Shown here one piece after another: positions 34,169 to 43,007 of a stretch of DNA of 64,000 nucleotides. The notes below the pieces were generated by a model, which did not search any database, was not told the origin of the DNA, and saw only the letters and a program-made list of their open reading frames with translations. The position numbers and the translations under genes were made by a program. This DNA is from Collinsella sp. AF23-2. Its GTDB lineage: Bacteria; Actinomycetota; Coriobacteriia; Coriobacteriales; Coriobacteriaceae. How positions within the stretch are numbered: the stretch's first letter is position 1; the number at the start of each line of letters is the position of its first letter. The stretch lies in contig NZ_QRVG01000008.1 in NCBI RefSeq assembly GCF_003459245.1, forward strand, positions 22,865-86,864, given 5' to 3'.

Positions 34169-34750
34169 ATGAACTACGCGAACATTAAGTATTTCGACAT
34201 TGCTGATGGGGAAGGCGTTCGTACTTCTCTGTTTGTGAGTGGGTGCCGTCGTGGGTGCAAGAATTGCTTTAACTCTGTCGCGTGGGACTTTGCTGCGGGC
34301 GAGCCGTTTGATCGTGCCGTCGAGGACAAGATTATCGAGAGCCTCGATCATCCCTTTATTGACGGCCTGACGATTCTGGGCGGAGAGCCCATGGAGCCCG
34401 AGAACCAGGCGGGGCTCGTTGAGTTTGTCGAGCGTGTTCGCGCGGCCTATCCAGTGGGGTCGGGGAAGACCATTTGGTGCTTTACCGGTGACGTGCTCGA
34501 GGAGCTTATGCCGGGCGGCCGTCATCATACCGAGGTGACTGACCGCATCCTTGCCTGCCTCGACATGTTGGTGGACGGCCCGTTTGTTCAGGACCTGTAC
34601 GATATCACGCTGCGCTTTAGGGGCTCGAGCAACCAGCGCGTGATCGATATGAACGCTACGCGCGCCCGTGCTGAGCGCGAGGGCGTTGCGCTTTGTGATG
34701 CGGTTGAACTTTGGCGCGATGATCCGGTCTATTCGACCCATACTATGTAG
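34169..34750 (+). CDS. nrdG: Anaerobic ribonucleotide reductase activating protein
   Basis: A 193-residue radical-SAM protein with the cluster motif CRRGCKNC (CX3CX2C), GGEP (LGGEPMEPEN) and KTIWCFTGD. It uses S-adenosylmethionine to generate the glycyl radical on NrdD. The ATG at 34169 is 8 nt after GGGAG. The open frame extends upstream across the palindrome, which is not thought to be translated. Confidence 0.94.
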   Translation: MNYANIKYFDIADGEGVRTSLFVSGCRRGCKNCFNSVAWDFAAGEPFDRAVEDKIIESLDHPFIDGLTILGGEPMEPENQAGLVEFVERVRAAYPVGSGKTIWCFTGDVLEELMPGGRHHTEVTDRILACLDMLVDGPFVQDLYDITLRFRGSSNQRVIDMNATRARAEREGVALCDAVELWRDDPVYSTHTM

Positions 34751-34816
34751 CTTGTGGTCGATGCCGGAGGGCGTGGTACCATAGTGCGAACGTGAAATCG
34801 GAAAAGTGAGGCCCAG

Positions 34817-35374
34817 ATGGTCGATCAGGAAAAAGTCGAGGCCGCCATTAAGCTGTTGCTTGAGGGCATAGGCGAGGACCCAACTCGTGAGGGCCTGCTG
34901 GAGACCCCGGCGCGCGTTGCCCGTATGTATGGTGAGATCGCCGGCGGTATGGACCAGAGTGCCGAGGAACACCTGTCCAAAACCTTTGCCGTCGCTTCGA
35001 ACGATTTGGTTATCGAGCGCGACATCACGTTCTACTCGCTGTGCGAACATCATCTGCTGCCGTTTTATGGCAAGGCCGCCATTGGTTATATCCCTAACGG
35101 TCGGGTGGCTGGGCTTTCCAAGCTCGCCCGCACGGTTGAGGTTTATGCCCGCCGTCTGCAGCTGCAGGAGCAACTGTGCGCACAGGTTGCCGATGCCCTC
35201 ATGGATTATCTCGCTCCCCAGGGAGCGATTGTGTTGATGGAGGCCGAGCATATGTGCATGACGATGCGTGGCGTGCAAAAGCCCGGCACCAAGACCGTGA
35301 CGCTTGCTCGCCGCGGCGTCTTTGAGACCGATCCCGCGCTCGAGGAGCGTTTCTTTAGGATGCTGGGCCGCTAA
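34817..35374 (+). CDS. folE: GTP cyclohydrolase I
   Basis: 185 residues with the zinc and catalytic motifs CEHHLLPF and HMCMTMRG, and the GTP-binding [10 protein letters not shown] and KPGTKTVT. It makes dihydroneopterin triphosphate from GTP, the first step of folate synthesis. It begins an apparent folE-HD-folB operon with gaps of 2 and 43 nt. Confidence 0.96.
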   Translation: MVDQEKVEAAIKLLLEGIGEDPTREGLLETPARVARMYGEIAGGMDQSAEEHLSKTFAVASNDLVIERDITFYSLCEHHLLPFYGKAAIGYIPNGRVAGLSKLARTVEVYARRLQLQEQLCAQVADALMDYLAPQGAIVLMEAEHMCMTMRGVQKPGTKTVTLARRGVFETDPALEERFFRMLGR

Positions 35375-35376
35375 CC

Positions 35377-35958
35377 ATGAGAGTCGTCAACGACTTTACA
35401 TCGAAGACCGATGAGGGGACGTCGCGTCGCGGCTTTATGGCTTCGGGCCTGGCCCCCTTTGGTGCCATGCCTCGCATTGATTACATTTGTGCCAACGGGC
35501 TGTTCCGGCGGCACCTGGGCAACATCGTACAGTTGGAATCGGGGCGCATCTTCTGCCGCCACGGTATTGACCATCTGCTCGATGTCGCGCGCATTATGTG
35601 GATCAAGAATCTCGAGGAGCAGCTCGAATTTGACCGCGAGGTCATCTACGCCACAGCACTTCTTCACGATATCGGCAAAGATGAACAGTATGAATCGGGT
35701 ATATCCCATGATGTTGCAAGCGAACGCGTCGCTGATGCGATTCTCGGCGGCATGCCCGATGACGTGGCGTTTGAGCCGGCCGATGCCGCAGCCATTAAGA
35801 CGGCCATTCTGGGCCATCGAAAGCTGCGCGTGAACAGCCAACCGCTTGAGCGTCTGCTCTATGCAGCCGACAAAGCGTCGCGTGCCTGCTTTGCATGCCC
35901 CGCGCGCAACGCTTGCAACTGGAGCGATGATAAAAAGAACCTGTCGATTCGCGTGTAG
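35377..35958 (+). CDS. HD-domain phosphohydrolase in the folate cluster
   Basis: 193 residues with HGIDHLLDVAR, the HD pair in ALLHDIGKDEQYE and a downstream Asp (YAADKASR), which fits a metal-dependent HD hydrolase. The C-terminus has CFACPARNAC, three Cys that may bind metal. Placed between folE and folB, it might remove phosphates from dihydroneopterin triphosphate or otherwise handle pterin or nucleotide phosphates. That role is inference from position. It starts 2 nt after folE. Confidence 0.75.
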   Translation: MRVVNDFTSKTDEGTSRRGFMASGLAPFGAMPRIDYICANGLFRRHLGNIVQLESGRIFCRHGIDHLLDVARIMWIKNLEEQLEFDREVIYATALLHDIGKDEQYESGISHDVASERVADAILGGMPDDVAFEPADAAAIKTAILGHRKLRVNSQPLERLLYAADKASRACFACPARNACNWSDDKKNLSIRV

Positions 35959-36001
35959 TTAGTTTGCGCGGTCGGGGTTCTAGACGAAGGAGACGATCGC
36001 G

Positions 36002-36487
36002 TTGAGTAACAAGAAACTGCCCGAGAATGCAACCAAGACCGAAGGCGCCGAGCTCGCCCGCCGTGGAAGGGGCGAAATATCCACCGCAACGGCGGTGCCT
36101 CACGTGAGCTATGACGATTTGCGCCATGCCGATCGTATTGTCATTGACGGCCTGGAGGTTTTTGCCAACCATGGCGTGTATCCCGAGGAGAACGCGCTGG
36201 GTCAGAAGTTCATCGTTTCTCTGGTGCTCTATGCCGACCTGCGCGCGGCGGGGGAGCACGATAACCTGGACGCCTCGATTGACTACGGCTCGGTGTGCCA
36301 CGATGTCGATGGCTATCTGCGCGAGCATACGTTTAAGCTCATCGAGGCGGCAGCCGAGGGGACAGCCCAGATGCTGCTGCGCCGTTATCCCTCGCTGCTT
36401 GGTGTGCGCATAAAGCTCGATAAGCCGTGGGCTCCTGTTGGCCTGCCCCTGGCAAGCTGCGGCGTCGAGATCGAGCGCGTGCGCTAG
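36002..36487 (+). CDS. folB: Dihydroneopterin aldolase
   Basis: 161 residues. The FolB core (about residues 40-161) includes IVIDGLEVFANHGVYPEEN with the catalytic Glu, DYGSVCHDV and IKLDKPWAP with the catalytic Lys. About 38 extra residues precede the core, which is unusual. A TTG start at 36002 is supported by AAGGAG (35987-35992). It cleaves dihydroneopterin to the hydroxymethyl pterin used in folate. folP and folK are not in the window. Confidence 0.88.
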   Translation: MSNKKLPENATKTEGAELARRGRGEISTATAVPHVSYDDLRHADRIVIDGLEVFANHGVYPEENALGQKFIVSLVLYADLRAAGEHDNLDASIDYGSVCHDVDGYLREHTFKLIEAAAEGTAQMLLRRYPSLLGVRIKLDKPWAPVGLPLASCGVEIERVR

Positions 36488-36493
36488 TCGACG

Positions 36494-37270
36494 CTAGAGC
36501 TTGTTGAGGGGTGGCTGCTTGAGCCGCTGAGACAGTGCTCTATTGTTGGGACAGTACGTGTCGAGCAGGGCGTGAAAGCGCTGATTGTGGCTCGGCTCGA
36601 GCAGATGGACGAGCTCGTGGGCGACAACCATGTCGAGGCATTCGACGGGGTAGGCGGCGAGCTCGCGCGCGATGCGAATGGCGCCGGATTTGGGCGTGCA
36701 GGAGCCCCAACGCGTTTTCATGCTGCGCACGGAGACGCGGGCCACGGTGACGCCCATTGCGATTTCGTACGCGTGCACGATGTCGCGTAGCGCTGCGGTG
36801 ACCTCGGACGCGTAGAACTGGTCGATGCGGGCTTGGAGCTCGTCGGACGTTAGGCCGTCGAGGATTGCGCGCCGCTTGGCCTGTGGGCTTTCGTCCGATT
36901 CGTCGGTACCCATAAAACTTGCGAAGGTGGCCTGCTTGGGTCGCGGTGCGGGCGATGCAAAGTTGTGATCGAGTGCGTCCTGTACCGTGATGGGCTTGCC
37001 CCAAAGTGCAATGATGGACGAGGGGCTGAGCGGCTCTCGCGCTGTCGCCTGACGTTGCTCACGTTGGGCAAGTCGGCTGATAATCCAGGCGCTGTTGCGC
37101 TTCACAAACGCTTCGATGCGCTCGTGGCTGGCGCCGAGCGGTGCGCTGGCGTGGACCTCGCCGCTCGATGTGACGCGTAGGTTAAAGTTCTTGACGCGCT
37201 TTTTGGTAACGACGACGGGGATGAGCGTTCCATCCGGTCGGGGTACGGAAATCGTAAATTGCTGCGTCAA
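36494..37270 (-). CDS. YgjP/M48-like metallopeptidase (DUF45 family)
   Basis: 258 residues with the zinc motif HELVHLLEPSHNQRF (HExxH plus a third His) near the C-terminus, preceded by the family region VSVRSMKTRWGSCTPKSGAIRIA. The family is widespread, often as a single-domain cytoplasmic zinc peptidase of unknown substrate. A TTG start at 37270 with AAGGA upstream is preferred; longer in-frame starts run into the preceding palindrome. It is convergent with folB, with a 6-nt gap. Confidence 0.82.
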   Translation of the reverse strand: MTQQFTISVPRPDGTLIPVVVTKKRVKNFNLRVTSSGEVHASAPLGASHERIEAFVKRNSAWIISRLAQREQRQATAREPLSPSSIIALWGKPITVQDALDHNFASPAPRPKQATFASFMGTDESDESPQAKRRAILDGLTSDELQARIDQFYASEVTAALRDIVHAYEIAMGVTVARVSVRSMKTRWGSCTPKSGAIRIARELAAYPVECLDMVVAHELVHLLEPSHNQRFHALLDTYCPNNRALSQRLKQPPLNKL

Positions 37271-37299
37271 ATGTGATCCTTCAGATTGGGGACGGGCCG

Positions 37300-37333
37300 G
37301 CATGTCGACCGCTCGGCATGCCGGCCCGCTCAA
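37300..37333 (-). terminator. Palindrome between dipeptidase and metallopeptidase genes
   Basis: GGGCCGGCATG and CATGCCGGCCC form a perfect 11-bp stem around 12 nt; no T-run on either strand. It lies 12 nt after the dipeptidase stop and is a weak terminator or message stabiliser. Confidence 0.55.
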
Positions 37334-37344
37334 GGGATGCGAAA

Positions 37345-38358
37345 TTAATTGCGCTCAAAGAAGGCGAGCGCGTTGTCGCTGCAGAGCTTTTGCATCACGG
37401 TCTTGCCAAAATGCTTGGAAAGCATGTTCTGGAACTCGGGCATCTTGCTGGCATCGGAGAGGAAAGCGGGCACCGTGGCGCCGTCCCAGTCGCCGCCGAG
37501 CGCGATGACGTCCTCGCCGCCCAGGTCGAGCCAGTGCTCGATATGCGCCGCCAGCTGGTCGAAGGTGACGTCTGCGGCGGTCTTGTCGGTTGCGTCGTTG
37601 GAAAGGAACTCGCTGCAGTAGTTGAGGCCGACGATGCCACCCATGTCGCGAATGGTGCGGAACTGGTCGTCGGTAAGGTTGCGTTTGACGCCGCAAACCG
37701 CACGGGAGTTGGAGTGGCTGGCGACGAAGGGACGCGTGGCGCGGGCGGCGACCTCGTCAAAGCACTCATCGTTGAGGTGGGAGACGTCGAGCACCATGCC
37801 GGCGTGCTCCATCTGCGTAAGCGCCTCGATGCCGGCGGCGGTGAGGCCGGCGTGGGTGTCGTGGCCGCTCGCGAGCGGTCCCTGCGCGTTCCAGCTGAGT
37901 GACGACATAAGCACGCCCAGGCTCTTGAGCACCTCGATCAGCGCGGGGTCCTCGGCAAAGAACGTGGCGTTTTCGATGGTGTGGATGCAAGCGACCTTGC
38001 CGTCCTTGAGCGCGGGGCGAATGTCTGCGGCGCTGCGCACGTTGACCATACGGTCGTGGTTGAGCATTGCCTGGCCGCTCATATGCGCCATGATCTGCGC
38101 CTGGAAGCGCGCGGCGTGGGCGGTGGGAATCTCGTCGGGGACAAACGTGGCGAAGCACTGTGCCCACGGCGTGTTGCCGATCTTTGCGAGCGAGATGGCA
38201 CAGGCGTTACCCTCGATGAGGTCGAAATCTTGCGGATGCGTTTCGTCGCCGGGGAAATAACCGTCGGTGCCGGCGGTAAAGCGCAGGTCGAGATCGAGCG
38301 TGGCCCAGCCGATTCGGTCGGCAGTGTCGCAGTGTAGGTCAAATACGGGATATGCCAT
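37345..38358 (-). CDS. Membrane-dipeptidase family (M19) peptidase
   Basis: 337 residues with the binuclear-zinc motifs DLHCDTADRI at the N-terminus, Glu in HTIENATF, LDVSHLND and VASHSNSR, followed by GIVGLNYCSEF. The family hydrolyses dipeptides, including some with D-residues. No signal peptide is seen, so it is probably cytoplasmic despite the name. The ATG at 38358 follows GGAGG. Confidence 0.9.
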   Translation of the reverse strand: MAYPVFDLHCDTADRIGWATLDLDLRFTAGTDGYFPGDETHPQDFDLIEGNACAISLAKIGNTPWAQCFATFVPDEIPTAHAARFQAQIMAHMSGQAMLNHDRMVNVRSAADIRPALKDGKVACIHTIENATFFAEDPALIEVLKSLGVLMSSLSWNAQGPLASGHDTHAGLTAAGIEALTQMEHAGMVLDVSHLNDECFDEVAARATRPFVASHSNSRAVCGVKRNLTDDQFRTIRDMGGIVGLNYCSEFLSNDATDKTAADVTFDQLAAHIEHWLDLGGEDVIALGGDWDGATVPAFLSDASKMPEFQNMLSKHFGKTVMQKLCSDNALAFFERN

Positions 38359-38478
38359 GGTTCCTCCGGTTGCAGCGTTTCTTTGCAAACTGTCTTTGAA
38401 TTGTATGACTAGGGTATAGTTAGCGCCATATGTTCACGGCGGCCCGCGTTGTGCGCCGCCCTTATCACGGAGGTTACC

Positions 38479-38907
38479 ATGTCCAACCAGGGCAAGAAGG
38501 TCAAGACCCATTATCGTGGCACGCTCGACGACGGCACGCAGTTCGATAGCTCTTACGATCGCGGCGAGCCGCTGGAGTTCACCTGCGGCGCCGGTCAGAT
38601 GATCAAGGGCTTCGACGCCGCTGTTGTCGACATGCAGGTGGGCGAGAAGAAGACCGTGCACATTCCCGCTGCCGATGCCTACGGCGAGCACAACCCCGAG
38701 ATGGTCCTGACCTTCCCGGCTGAGCAGGTCCCCAATATCGAGCAGATCGAGAAGGGCATGAAGCTCTTCCTGTCCACGCCGAGCGGCATGCCCGTCCCCG
38801 CCGTCGTCATCGACGTGACGCCCGAGGTCGTGACGCTCGACGCCAACCACGAGCTCGCCGGCAAGGATCTCAACTTTGATATCGAGCTCGTCGAGGTCGA
38901 GGACTAG
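38479..38907 (+). CDS. FKBP-type peptidyl-prolyl isomerase, SlyD-like
   Basis: 142 residues with the FKBP start VKTHYRGTLDDGTQFDSSY, GQMIKGFDAAV, and an inserted chaperone flap (about 65-120), the SlyD arrangement. The His-rich nickel-binding tail of Escherichia coli SlyD is missing; the protein ends ELVEVED. It catalyses proline isomerisation and probably acts as a chaperone. The ATG is 7-9 nt after CGGAGG. It is directly followed by a UreE-like gene, which hints at nickel handling. Confidence 0.88.
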   Translation: MSNQGKKVKTHYRGTLDDGTQFDSSYDRGEPLEFTCGAGQMIKGFDAAVVDMQVGEKKTVHIPAADAYGEHNPEMVLTFPAEQVPNIEQIEKGMKLFLSTPSGMPVPAVVIDVTPEVVTLDANHELAGKDLNFDIELVEVED

Positions 38908-38910
38908 AGT

Positions 38911-39489
38911 ATGCCTGAACGCTTGGTTTCGACGACATGCTTGGGAAATCTCAACGATCCGTCCTATGAACTCCTGCTTCGCCGGAAGTTGGGCGGCGTC
39001 TTTGAAGTTGACGAGCTACTGCTCGATTGGGACCAGGCTGATGCATGCGCGTTTGTGGGCGTGACGGAACTGGGGCGCACGATCGATGTTCGGTTGGATA
39101 CTGCCGACGGCGGTCGTCTTGCCGATGGCGACGTGCTCACCATTGACCGTTCGGGCATGGTGCCCGTGGTGGTTGTCGTGCGCCTGCGCAGCGCCGAGGT
39201 CTATTTGGTCGAAGTCGACCGCATGGATCCGATTGCGCTCGCGCATGCGTGCTGGGAGATCGGCAACATGCATGCGCCGCTCTTCCGGGGCGACTCGGAC
39301 GAGCATACCGTGCGCATGTATACGCCGGTGCAGCCGGTTTTGGGCCGTATGCTTCGCGGCGTCGAGGGAGCTCGAATCTCGATCGTTTCGCGCGAGCTCG
39401 ATGCGGGCCGACGCTTTGCGTCGAGCGCGGCCGATGTTGTCGTGAGCATGGCTCCGGACTTTACCATCGTTAAAAAGACGCGCGACTAA
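38911..39489 (+). CDS. UreE-like protein (possible nickel metallochaperone)
   Basis: 192 residues. The C-terminal half (about 105-165) resembles the UreE nickel domain: DPIALAHACWEIGNMHAPL with the conserved His, followed by VLGRMLRG. The N-terminal half (about 40-95) fits the UreE peptide-binding domain with LADGDVLTIDRSG. Known UreE delivers nickel to urease, but no urease genes are present here. It starts 3 nt after the SlyD-like gene, so nickel delivery to another enzyme (for example a hydrogenase) is a possibility. Homology is judged by eye. Confidence 0.6.
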   Translation: MPERLVSTTCLGNLNDPSYELLLRRKLGGVFEVDELLLDWDQADACAFVGVTELGRTIDVRLDTADGGRLADGDVLTIDRSGMVPVVVVVRLRSAEVYLVEVDRMDPIALAHACWEIGNMHAPLFRGDSDEHTVRMYTPVQPVLGRMLRGVEGARISIVSRELDAGRRFASSAADVVVSMAPDFTIVKKTRD

Positions 39490-39572
39490 GCGCGCGTATG
39501 CGCAAGACGGGCTTTGAGGGGTGACCGATCAAGGTCCGTCTTGCTGTTGATAGGAGGCTTTGGGGGAAGCAT

Positions 39573-40370
39573 ATGGGTCTTGAGGGAATCAAGCTGATTG
39601 CATGCGATTTGGACGGCACGTTGCTGCACCCGGGGGAGCGCGAGCCGCGTTCCGAGGCCTTTGAGCTTATCGATGAGCTACATCGTCGCGGTATCGTGTT
39701 TATGCCGGCGAGTGGCCGTCAATATGCGAGCCTGCGCTACCTGTTTGCCCCGGTGGCCGATGAACTCGCCTATGTATGCGAAAACGGAGCCCTGGTCATG
39801 AGCGAGGGGCGTGCCGTGGTCAAGCGTTCTATGGAGCGTGGCCTGGCCATGGATATCGCGAATGCCGTGGTTGCGTACCCCCATGCCGACGTGACCCTTT
39901 CGTGCGAGGGACACCTCTACACCATGAGCAGCAACGATGCGTTTGTTGACCACCTGCGTTATGAGGTCCATTGTGATGTGGCGGTAGTCGACCGTCCCGA
40001 GGACATCGACGAGGACGTCATTAAGATTGCCTTCCAGACGCCCGAGGTGGAGCAGCCGGCGGCGCTGGAGTATTTTGTGCGTCGCTTTAGCGACCGGGTC
40101 GATGTGATGACGTCGGGAACCGAATGGACCGACTTTATCGGCTTTGATTCGGGCAAGGGGTCCGCGCTTGCCGATTATGGTTGTGCGCTGGGGATCTCAC
40201 CTAACGAAATGATGGCGTTTGGCGATAACGAAAACGATCGCGACATGCTCAACGTGGTGGGCCATCCCTATCTGGTGGAGAGCTGCAATCCCAGCATGCG
40301 CGGTGTCAATGACCGTGTCCGCTACGTGCGCACGGTCGAAGAGGAGCTGCGTCGTCTACTTGCTGAGTAG
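39573..40370 (+). CDS. Cof-type HAD-superfamily phosphatase
   Basis: 265 residues with the HAD nucleophile motif ACDLDGTLL, a cap domain of the Cof/YbiV type (about 85-185) and the C-terminal acid motif AFGDNENDRDML. It probably dephosphorylates sugar phosphates or cofactors; the substrate is unknown. It is convergent with the fur-like gene, 15 nt apart. Confidence 0.87.
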   Translation: MGLEGIKLIACDLDGTLLHPGEREPRSEAFELIDELHRRGIVFMPASGRQYASLRYLFAPVADELAYVCENGALVMSEGRAVVKRSMERGLAMDIANAVVAYPHADVTLSCEGHLYTMSSNDAFVDHLRYEVHCDVAVVDRPEDIDEDVIKIAFQTPEVEQPAALEYFVRRFSDRVDVMTSGTEWTDFIGFDSGKGSALADYGCALGISPNEMMAFGDNENDRDMLNVVGHPYLVESCNPSMRGVNDRVRYVRTVEEELRRLLAE

Positions 40371-40385
40371 GCATGTCCCAAACAT

Positions 40386-40766
40386 CTACCGGCAGTTGGG
40401 GCAGAGACCCTCGAAGATGGTGTAGTGCGACGTGACGTGCCAGCCGATTTGCTCGGACGCCTTGGCGTCGAGCTGGGCATCGAAGGGGAGCGGTACGTCG
40501 ATGACGCGGCTGCACGAGGTGCAGATGACATGCGCATGCGGCTCGATCGTGCGATCGAAGCGGCTGCCGCCCGGCGTCTTGATTGAGAGAATCTCGCCGG
40601 CGTCGGCCAAGAGATTGAGGTTGCGGTAGACCGTGCCGCGGCTGATTTTGTCATCTTGCGCGCGCACGACGTTGTAGATTTCGTCGGCGGTGGGATGGTT
40701 ATAGCTTTGGCGCACGGCGTCAAGAACCAGCTTTCGCTGCCTGGTATTCCTTCTTTGCACCGCCAT
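40386..40766 (-). CDS. Fur-family transcriptional repressor (PerR-like)
   Basis: 126 residues. The winged-helix domain has TADEIYNVVRAQDDKISRGTV. The dimerisation domain has EPHAHVICTSC, and a second CxxC (CPNC) at the very end makes the structural zinc site. The two CxxC pairs and the HAH motif fit PerR or Fur; the sensed metal or peroxide cannot be decided by eye. Confidence 0.85.
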   Translation of the reverse strand: MAVQRRNTRQRKLVLDAVRQSYNHPTADEIYNVVRAQDDKISRGTVYRNLNLLADAGEILSIKTPGGSRFDRTIEPHAHVICTSCSRVIDVPLPFDAQLDAKASEQIGWHVTSHYTIFEGLCPNCR

Positions 40767-40827
40767 GCGCCTCGCCTCTTTTCTATCAACGGTCGTAGGT
40801 AAATGATACCGTATTTAGCACACAATA

Positions 40828-41238
40828 CTAATAACGAGGCGTGAAACCGTCCTCATTGGCAAGTGGGGCTCGGGCCTGGGCGTCTACGAGGCGAAAACGC
40901 GTCCCCATGCGCTCGTAGGAGGCATGAAGCGCCTCGAGATGAGATAGGATATTTGCCGGAGCTCCCTGTATCTCCATCTCGACTGAGCCGTCTTCCATGT
41001 TACGCACCCAGCCGGTGAGCGCGCGTGCCTGCGCGAGGTTGGTGTTGGTAAAGCGAAAGCCAACGCCTTGGACTTGCCCCGCCCAGCGCAGGAAATAGCG
41101 CAGGGGAGTGTCTTGAGTGGCCTCGTCGCTTGCGAGCACGGTAAGCCTGCGGCGCAGCTCGAGCTCGACGTTTGATGGTTTTTGAGGCTCTCGACTGCCG
41201 CCGGTGACGCTGGAGAAGAACGTATCGAAGAAGCCCAT
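40828..41238 (-). CDS. Acylphosphatase with N-terminal extension
   Basis: 136 residues. The acylphosphatase core (about 45-125) carries WAGQVQGVGFRF with the catalytic Arg and GWVRNMEDGSVE with the catalytic Asn. About 40 extra N-terminal residues (polar, charged) are not part of the usual 90-residue enzyme. It hydrolyses acyl phosphates. It lies 2 nt after the oxidoreductase gene on the same strand, so the two are probably cotranscribed. Confidence 0.88.
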   Translation of the reverse strand: MGFFDTFFSSVTGGSREPQKPSNVELELRRRLTVLASDEATQDTPLRYFLRWAGQVQGVGFRFTNTNLAQARALTGWVRNMEDGSVEMEIQGAPANILSHLEALHASYERMGTRFRLVDAQARAPLANEDGFTPRY

Positions 41239-41240
41239 CG

Positions 41241-42347
41241 CTATGCCTGCTTGCCTGCGTCAGCCGGGAAGGTTATGCCGGCCTGCTGGCGCACGGCATC
41301 CATGATGCGCAGTGAGACGAGCGTGACATCGCGGTAGTGGCCAAGCTCGTGGCGTCCCGCCGGGGTCTCCCAAATCTCTTCCTTAACGTTATCGATGCCG
41401 CCGATGGCGGTGATAAAGTCTGTGAGTTCGTATTCCATAGTGTTGCTCGATTTGGGCAGGTCGAGCACGCGGCCGTTGTCGCCCTGTTCGCGCGGTGCCT
41501 CGGTCGCCGAGCCGCGTACGACATCGCCGCGATAGTCGATGCGGACGTTGCGGGGCGTGGACAGATGGTCGATCTGGATAGTGCCACGCTCGCCTTCGAT
41601 CTGCGAGGGCAGTAGGTCATTCGTAATTTTGGAGTGCGCGAGCTCGACGGAGATACGGCCACCGCCGTAACTGGCGAGGATGGATCCGCAGCCGTCGATG
41701 GGGCCGTGCGTGAGCTGTCGCGTGGTGGGGTCGAGCAGGGTGGCCATGCTCGTAAGGCCGGAGGGCATGCCGAAAATCTCGACCATGGGCTCGACGGTGT
41801 AGACGCCAATGTCCATGAGGGAACCCGATGCCATATTGCAGTCGAAGATATTGGTGGCGCGCCCCGCGAGAACCTCGTTGTAGCGCGAAGAATACTTGCC
41901 AAAGCGCAACGATGCACGACGAATGGGCGCAATCTCGCCCAGGGCGTCCTCGATGGCGTGGAAGGCGGGGTCATGGAGCGGGCGCATGGCCTCGAGGGCT
42001 ACGACGCCCGCCGCCTCGGCTGCGCGAAAGACCTCGAACGCCTGCGCCTCGGTGGCACAAAAAGGCTTTTCGACGATAACGTGCTTGCCGCCGGCGATAC
42101 AGGCGAGCGCCTGCTCGTAGTGGAGCGCATTGGGGCTGCCGATGTAGACGGCGTCGACGTCGTCGGCGGACGCAAGCTCGTCAAGTGCGGTGAAGTTACG
42201 CTCGCCGCCATGCTTAGTGGTGAAGGCGGCGCCGCGATCTGCATCGCGCGAGAGCGTGCCCACAAACGCGGCTTGGTCATTGGCGTTGACGACTTGGATA
42301 AAGTCGTCGGTAATCATGGATGTGCCGATGGTCGCTATACGCAGCAT
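41241..42347 (-). CDS. Gfo/Idh/MocA-family oxidoreductase
   Basis: 368 residues with an N-terminal NAD(P)-binding fold (LRIATIGTSMITDDF, with Gly-rich motif changed to GTSMI), the family EKP motif (VEKPFCAT) and a C-terminal substrate domain. The family oxidises or reduces sugars and related alcohols; the substrate is unknown. The ATG at 42347 follows GAGGGGG. Confidence 0.85.
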   Translation of the reverse strand: MLRIATIGTSMITDDFIQVVNANDQAAFVGTLSRDADRGAAFTTKHGGERNFTALDELASADDVDAVYIGSPNALHYEQALACIAGGKHVIVEKPFCATEAQAFEVFRAAEAAGVVALEAMRPLHDPAFHAIEDALGEIAPIRRASLRFGKYSSRYNEVLAGRATNIFDCNMASGSLMDIGVYTVEPMVEIFGMPSGLTSMATLLDPTTRQLTHGPIDGCGSILASYGGGRISVELAHSKITNDLLPSQIEGERGTIQIDHLSTPRNVRIDYRGDVVRGSATEAPREQGDNGRVLDLPKSSNTMEYELTDFITAIGGIDNVKEEIWETPAGRHELGHYRDVTLVSLRIMDAVRQQAGITFPADAGKQA

Positions 42348-42422
42348 GTATCCCCCTCGTGCCGTTCGGTTTACAGGATGAGTGTAGCGCGAGGGGGCAG
42401 GAAATAGCATGCGAAAACGCCG

Positions 42423-42908
42423 TTACAGGTCGCTCTCGCTAAAGCCGGTGTCGATATCGAGGTTGGCTCCGTCGGCCGCGGTGGTGGCGAGCTCGTCGCA
42501 GCGCTCATTGAGCTCGTGGCCGGCATGCCCCTTAACCCAGATGAACTCCACTTTGTGCTTGCTCTTTGCGGCAAGCAGGCGTTCCCACAGGTCGCGGTTC
42601 TTGACGGGCTGCTTGTTGGCGGTTTTCCATCCGCGCTTTTTCCAGCCGTCGATCCAGTGCTTGTTAAAGGCGTTGACGACGTACTGCGAATCGGAATGGA
42701 CTTCGACCTCGCAGGGGCGGTTGAGCGCCTCGAGCGCCACGATAACGGCCATGAGCTCCATGCGGTTGTTGGTGGTCTTGGCGTAACCGCGCGAAAGCTC
42801 GGAGGTAAAGGTCTTGCCGGCGGGGTTGGTGTATTTGAGCACGGCGCCGTAGCCGCCGCGTCCCGGATTTGATCGGGCCGAGCCGTCGGTATAGATGATG
42901 ACCTTCAC
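42423..42908 (-). CDS. rnhA: Ribonuclease HI
   Basis: 161 residues with the catalytic acids in [19 protein letters not shown] and HSDSQYV, and the C-terminal [17 protein letters not shown]. It cleaves RNA in RNA-DNA hybrids. A GTG start at 42908 is supported by GAAAGGAAG upstream. Confidence 0.95.
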   Translation of the reverse strand: MKVIIYTDGSARSNPGRGGYGAVLKYTNPAGKTFTSELSRGYAKTTNNRMELMAVIVALEALNRPCEVEVHSDSQYVVNAFNKHWIDGWKKRGWKTANKQPVKNRDLWERLLAAKSKHKVEFIWVKGHAGHELNERCDELATTAADGANLDIDTGFSESDL

Positions 42909-43007
42909 GGGCTTCCTTTCGTTGGGCGCGTTTCGTGTGAGTGACCATTGTAGCGCCATGCCCGCCGGGGGCTAGCAATCTACGATTTCTACCCCGTCTT
43001 CCGACAG

